Assembly (NCBI RefSeq): GCF_050632385.1
Contig: NZ_CP192599.1
Coordinates: 3,162,001-3,226,000, forward strand
Reading direction: 5' to 3'
DNA: 64,000 nucleotides
From: Humitalea sp050632385
GTDB taxonomy: Bacteria; Pseudomonadota; Alphaproteobacteria; Acetobacterales; Acetobacteraceae
Shown here: piece after piece, positions 63,591-64,000 of the stretch
Position numbering within the stretch: the first letter of the stretch is position 1
How the letters are laid out: each line of letters starts with the position of its first letter
Program-made: the position numbers and the translations under genes
Notes under the pieces: model-generated
Seen by the model: the letters and a program-made list of their open reading frames with translations, nothing else
The model's database searches: none
What the model was told of the DNA's origin: nothing

Positions 63591-64000
63591 GCGACCCGCC
63601 TCCACGCTGCGGCATGATCCCGCCGGGGAAGACGTTCAGCGCGACCAGCATCAGCACCAGCAGGAAGGTGCTGCTGAGTTCCGAGGTGACGAAGTAGCTG
63701 AAGAGGTTCATGGCAACGCCCACGATCAGGCCCCCGATGATGCTGCCCGGCAGGCTGGAGAAACCGCCGAGCACGGCGGCGGCGAAGGATTGCAGCATGA
63801 AGGCCGCGACCGTCGTCGAACTGAGGAAGGTGCTGGGGATGATCAGCAGCGACGCGATGACGCCCAGCGTCGCCGCGGCCCCCCAGGCCAGCCCCTGCAC
63901 GGCGTAGAGATTCAGGCCGCAGACCCGGCTGGCGAAGGGGCTGGTCGATACGGCACGGAAGGCGATGCCGATGCGTGTCCGCTCGATCACCAGGAACAGC
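63583..64000 (-). CDS. Liv-type ABC transporter permease (LivH), second system, partial
   Basis: The C-terminal 138 or so residues of a LivH permease are present and the 5' part lies beyond the right edge. RIGIAFRAVSTSPFASRVCG is the coupling loop. AFMLQSFAAAVLGGFSSLPG followed by SIIGGLIVGVAMNLFSYF is the conserved LivH end. A binding protein gene is expected outside the window. Confidence 0.88.
   Translation of the reverse strand, partial: LFLVIERTRIGIAFRAVSTSPFASRVCGLNLYAVQGLAWGAAATLGVIASLLIIPSTFLSSTTVAAFMLQSFAAAVLGGFSSLPGSIIGGLIVGVAMNLFSYFVTSELSSTFLLVLMLVALNVFPGGIMPQRGGGSRA

Overview
The window is GC-rich, densely packed bacterial chromosome. Genes are organised in operons with 4- or 8-bp start/stop overlaps (ATGA, GTGA, TTGA), and many starts are GTG or TTG. 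The gene content suggests an aerobic alphaproteobacterium of the Acetobacteraceae/Roseomonas type: Bug/TctC receptors, many peptide, amino-acid and Liv-type ABC transporters, MmgE/PrpD and CaiB/BaiF proteins, and a methylsuccinyl-CoA dehydrogenase-like enzyme. This placement is inferred from gene content, not from a marker gene. I saw no rRNA, tRNA, CRISPR array, insertion sequence or phage gene.

Region 1 (1-10.2 kb) is catabolic. It has a racemase remnant at the left edge, a Bug receptor, a GntR regulator, an NTF2-like protein and a peptide-type binding protein. A three-subunit D-hydroxyproline/opine-type dehydrogenase with an unusual SDR lies on the minus strand. Divergent from it is an esterase-TetR-racemase operon with a perfect 14-bp palindrome in the divergent gap.

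Region 2 (10.3-25.0 kb) is a divergent amino-acid-derivative utilisation locus. The minus arm encodes a polar amino-acid ABC importer, a NodB-type amidohydrolase and a ureohydrolase. The plus arm encodes an MmgE/PrpD protein, an ArgH-family C-N lyase, an XRE-cupin regulator, two near-duplicate peptide-binding proteins and a Dpp-type importer with fused ATPases. The MmgE/PrpD plus ArgH-type lyase pair resembles iminodisuccinate/EDDS breakdown. A DUF3016 protein and a cytochrome b561 follow.

Region 3 (26.4-53.4 kb) is a large iron/siderophore island. It holds a Liv-type ABC importer, a YVTN-repeat protein, an EntF-like NRPS with a serine code, a free aryl carrier protein and an EntE-like ligase. 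It also holds an MFS exporter, a Bug receptor, an M20 amidohydrolase, an FMN 2-hydroxyacid oxidase, a TonB-dependent receptor, PiuC, an Fe-siderophore ABC importer, an IroE-like esterase and TonB-ExbD-ExbB with two uncharacterised envelope proteins. Iron-box-like sites sharing a TGCGA half-site lie in front of most of these transcription units and suggest joint control. Genes for making the aryl acid (entA, entC, isochorismatase) are not in the window. The tonB operon has a potentially structured leader.

Region 4 (53.6-64 kb) has a LysR regulator divergent from an operon of a short SucA-like E1, a 2-methylfumaryl-CoA isomerase-like CaiB/BaiF protein and a methylsuccinyl-CoA dehydrogenase-like enzyme. 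This order suggests a C5-dicarboxylate route. An SMP-30 lactonase and a second Liv-type ABC importer, cut by the right edge, follow on the minus strand.
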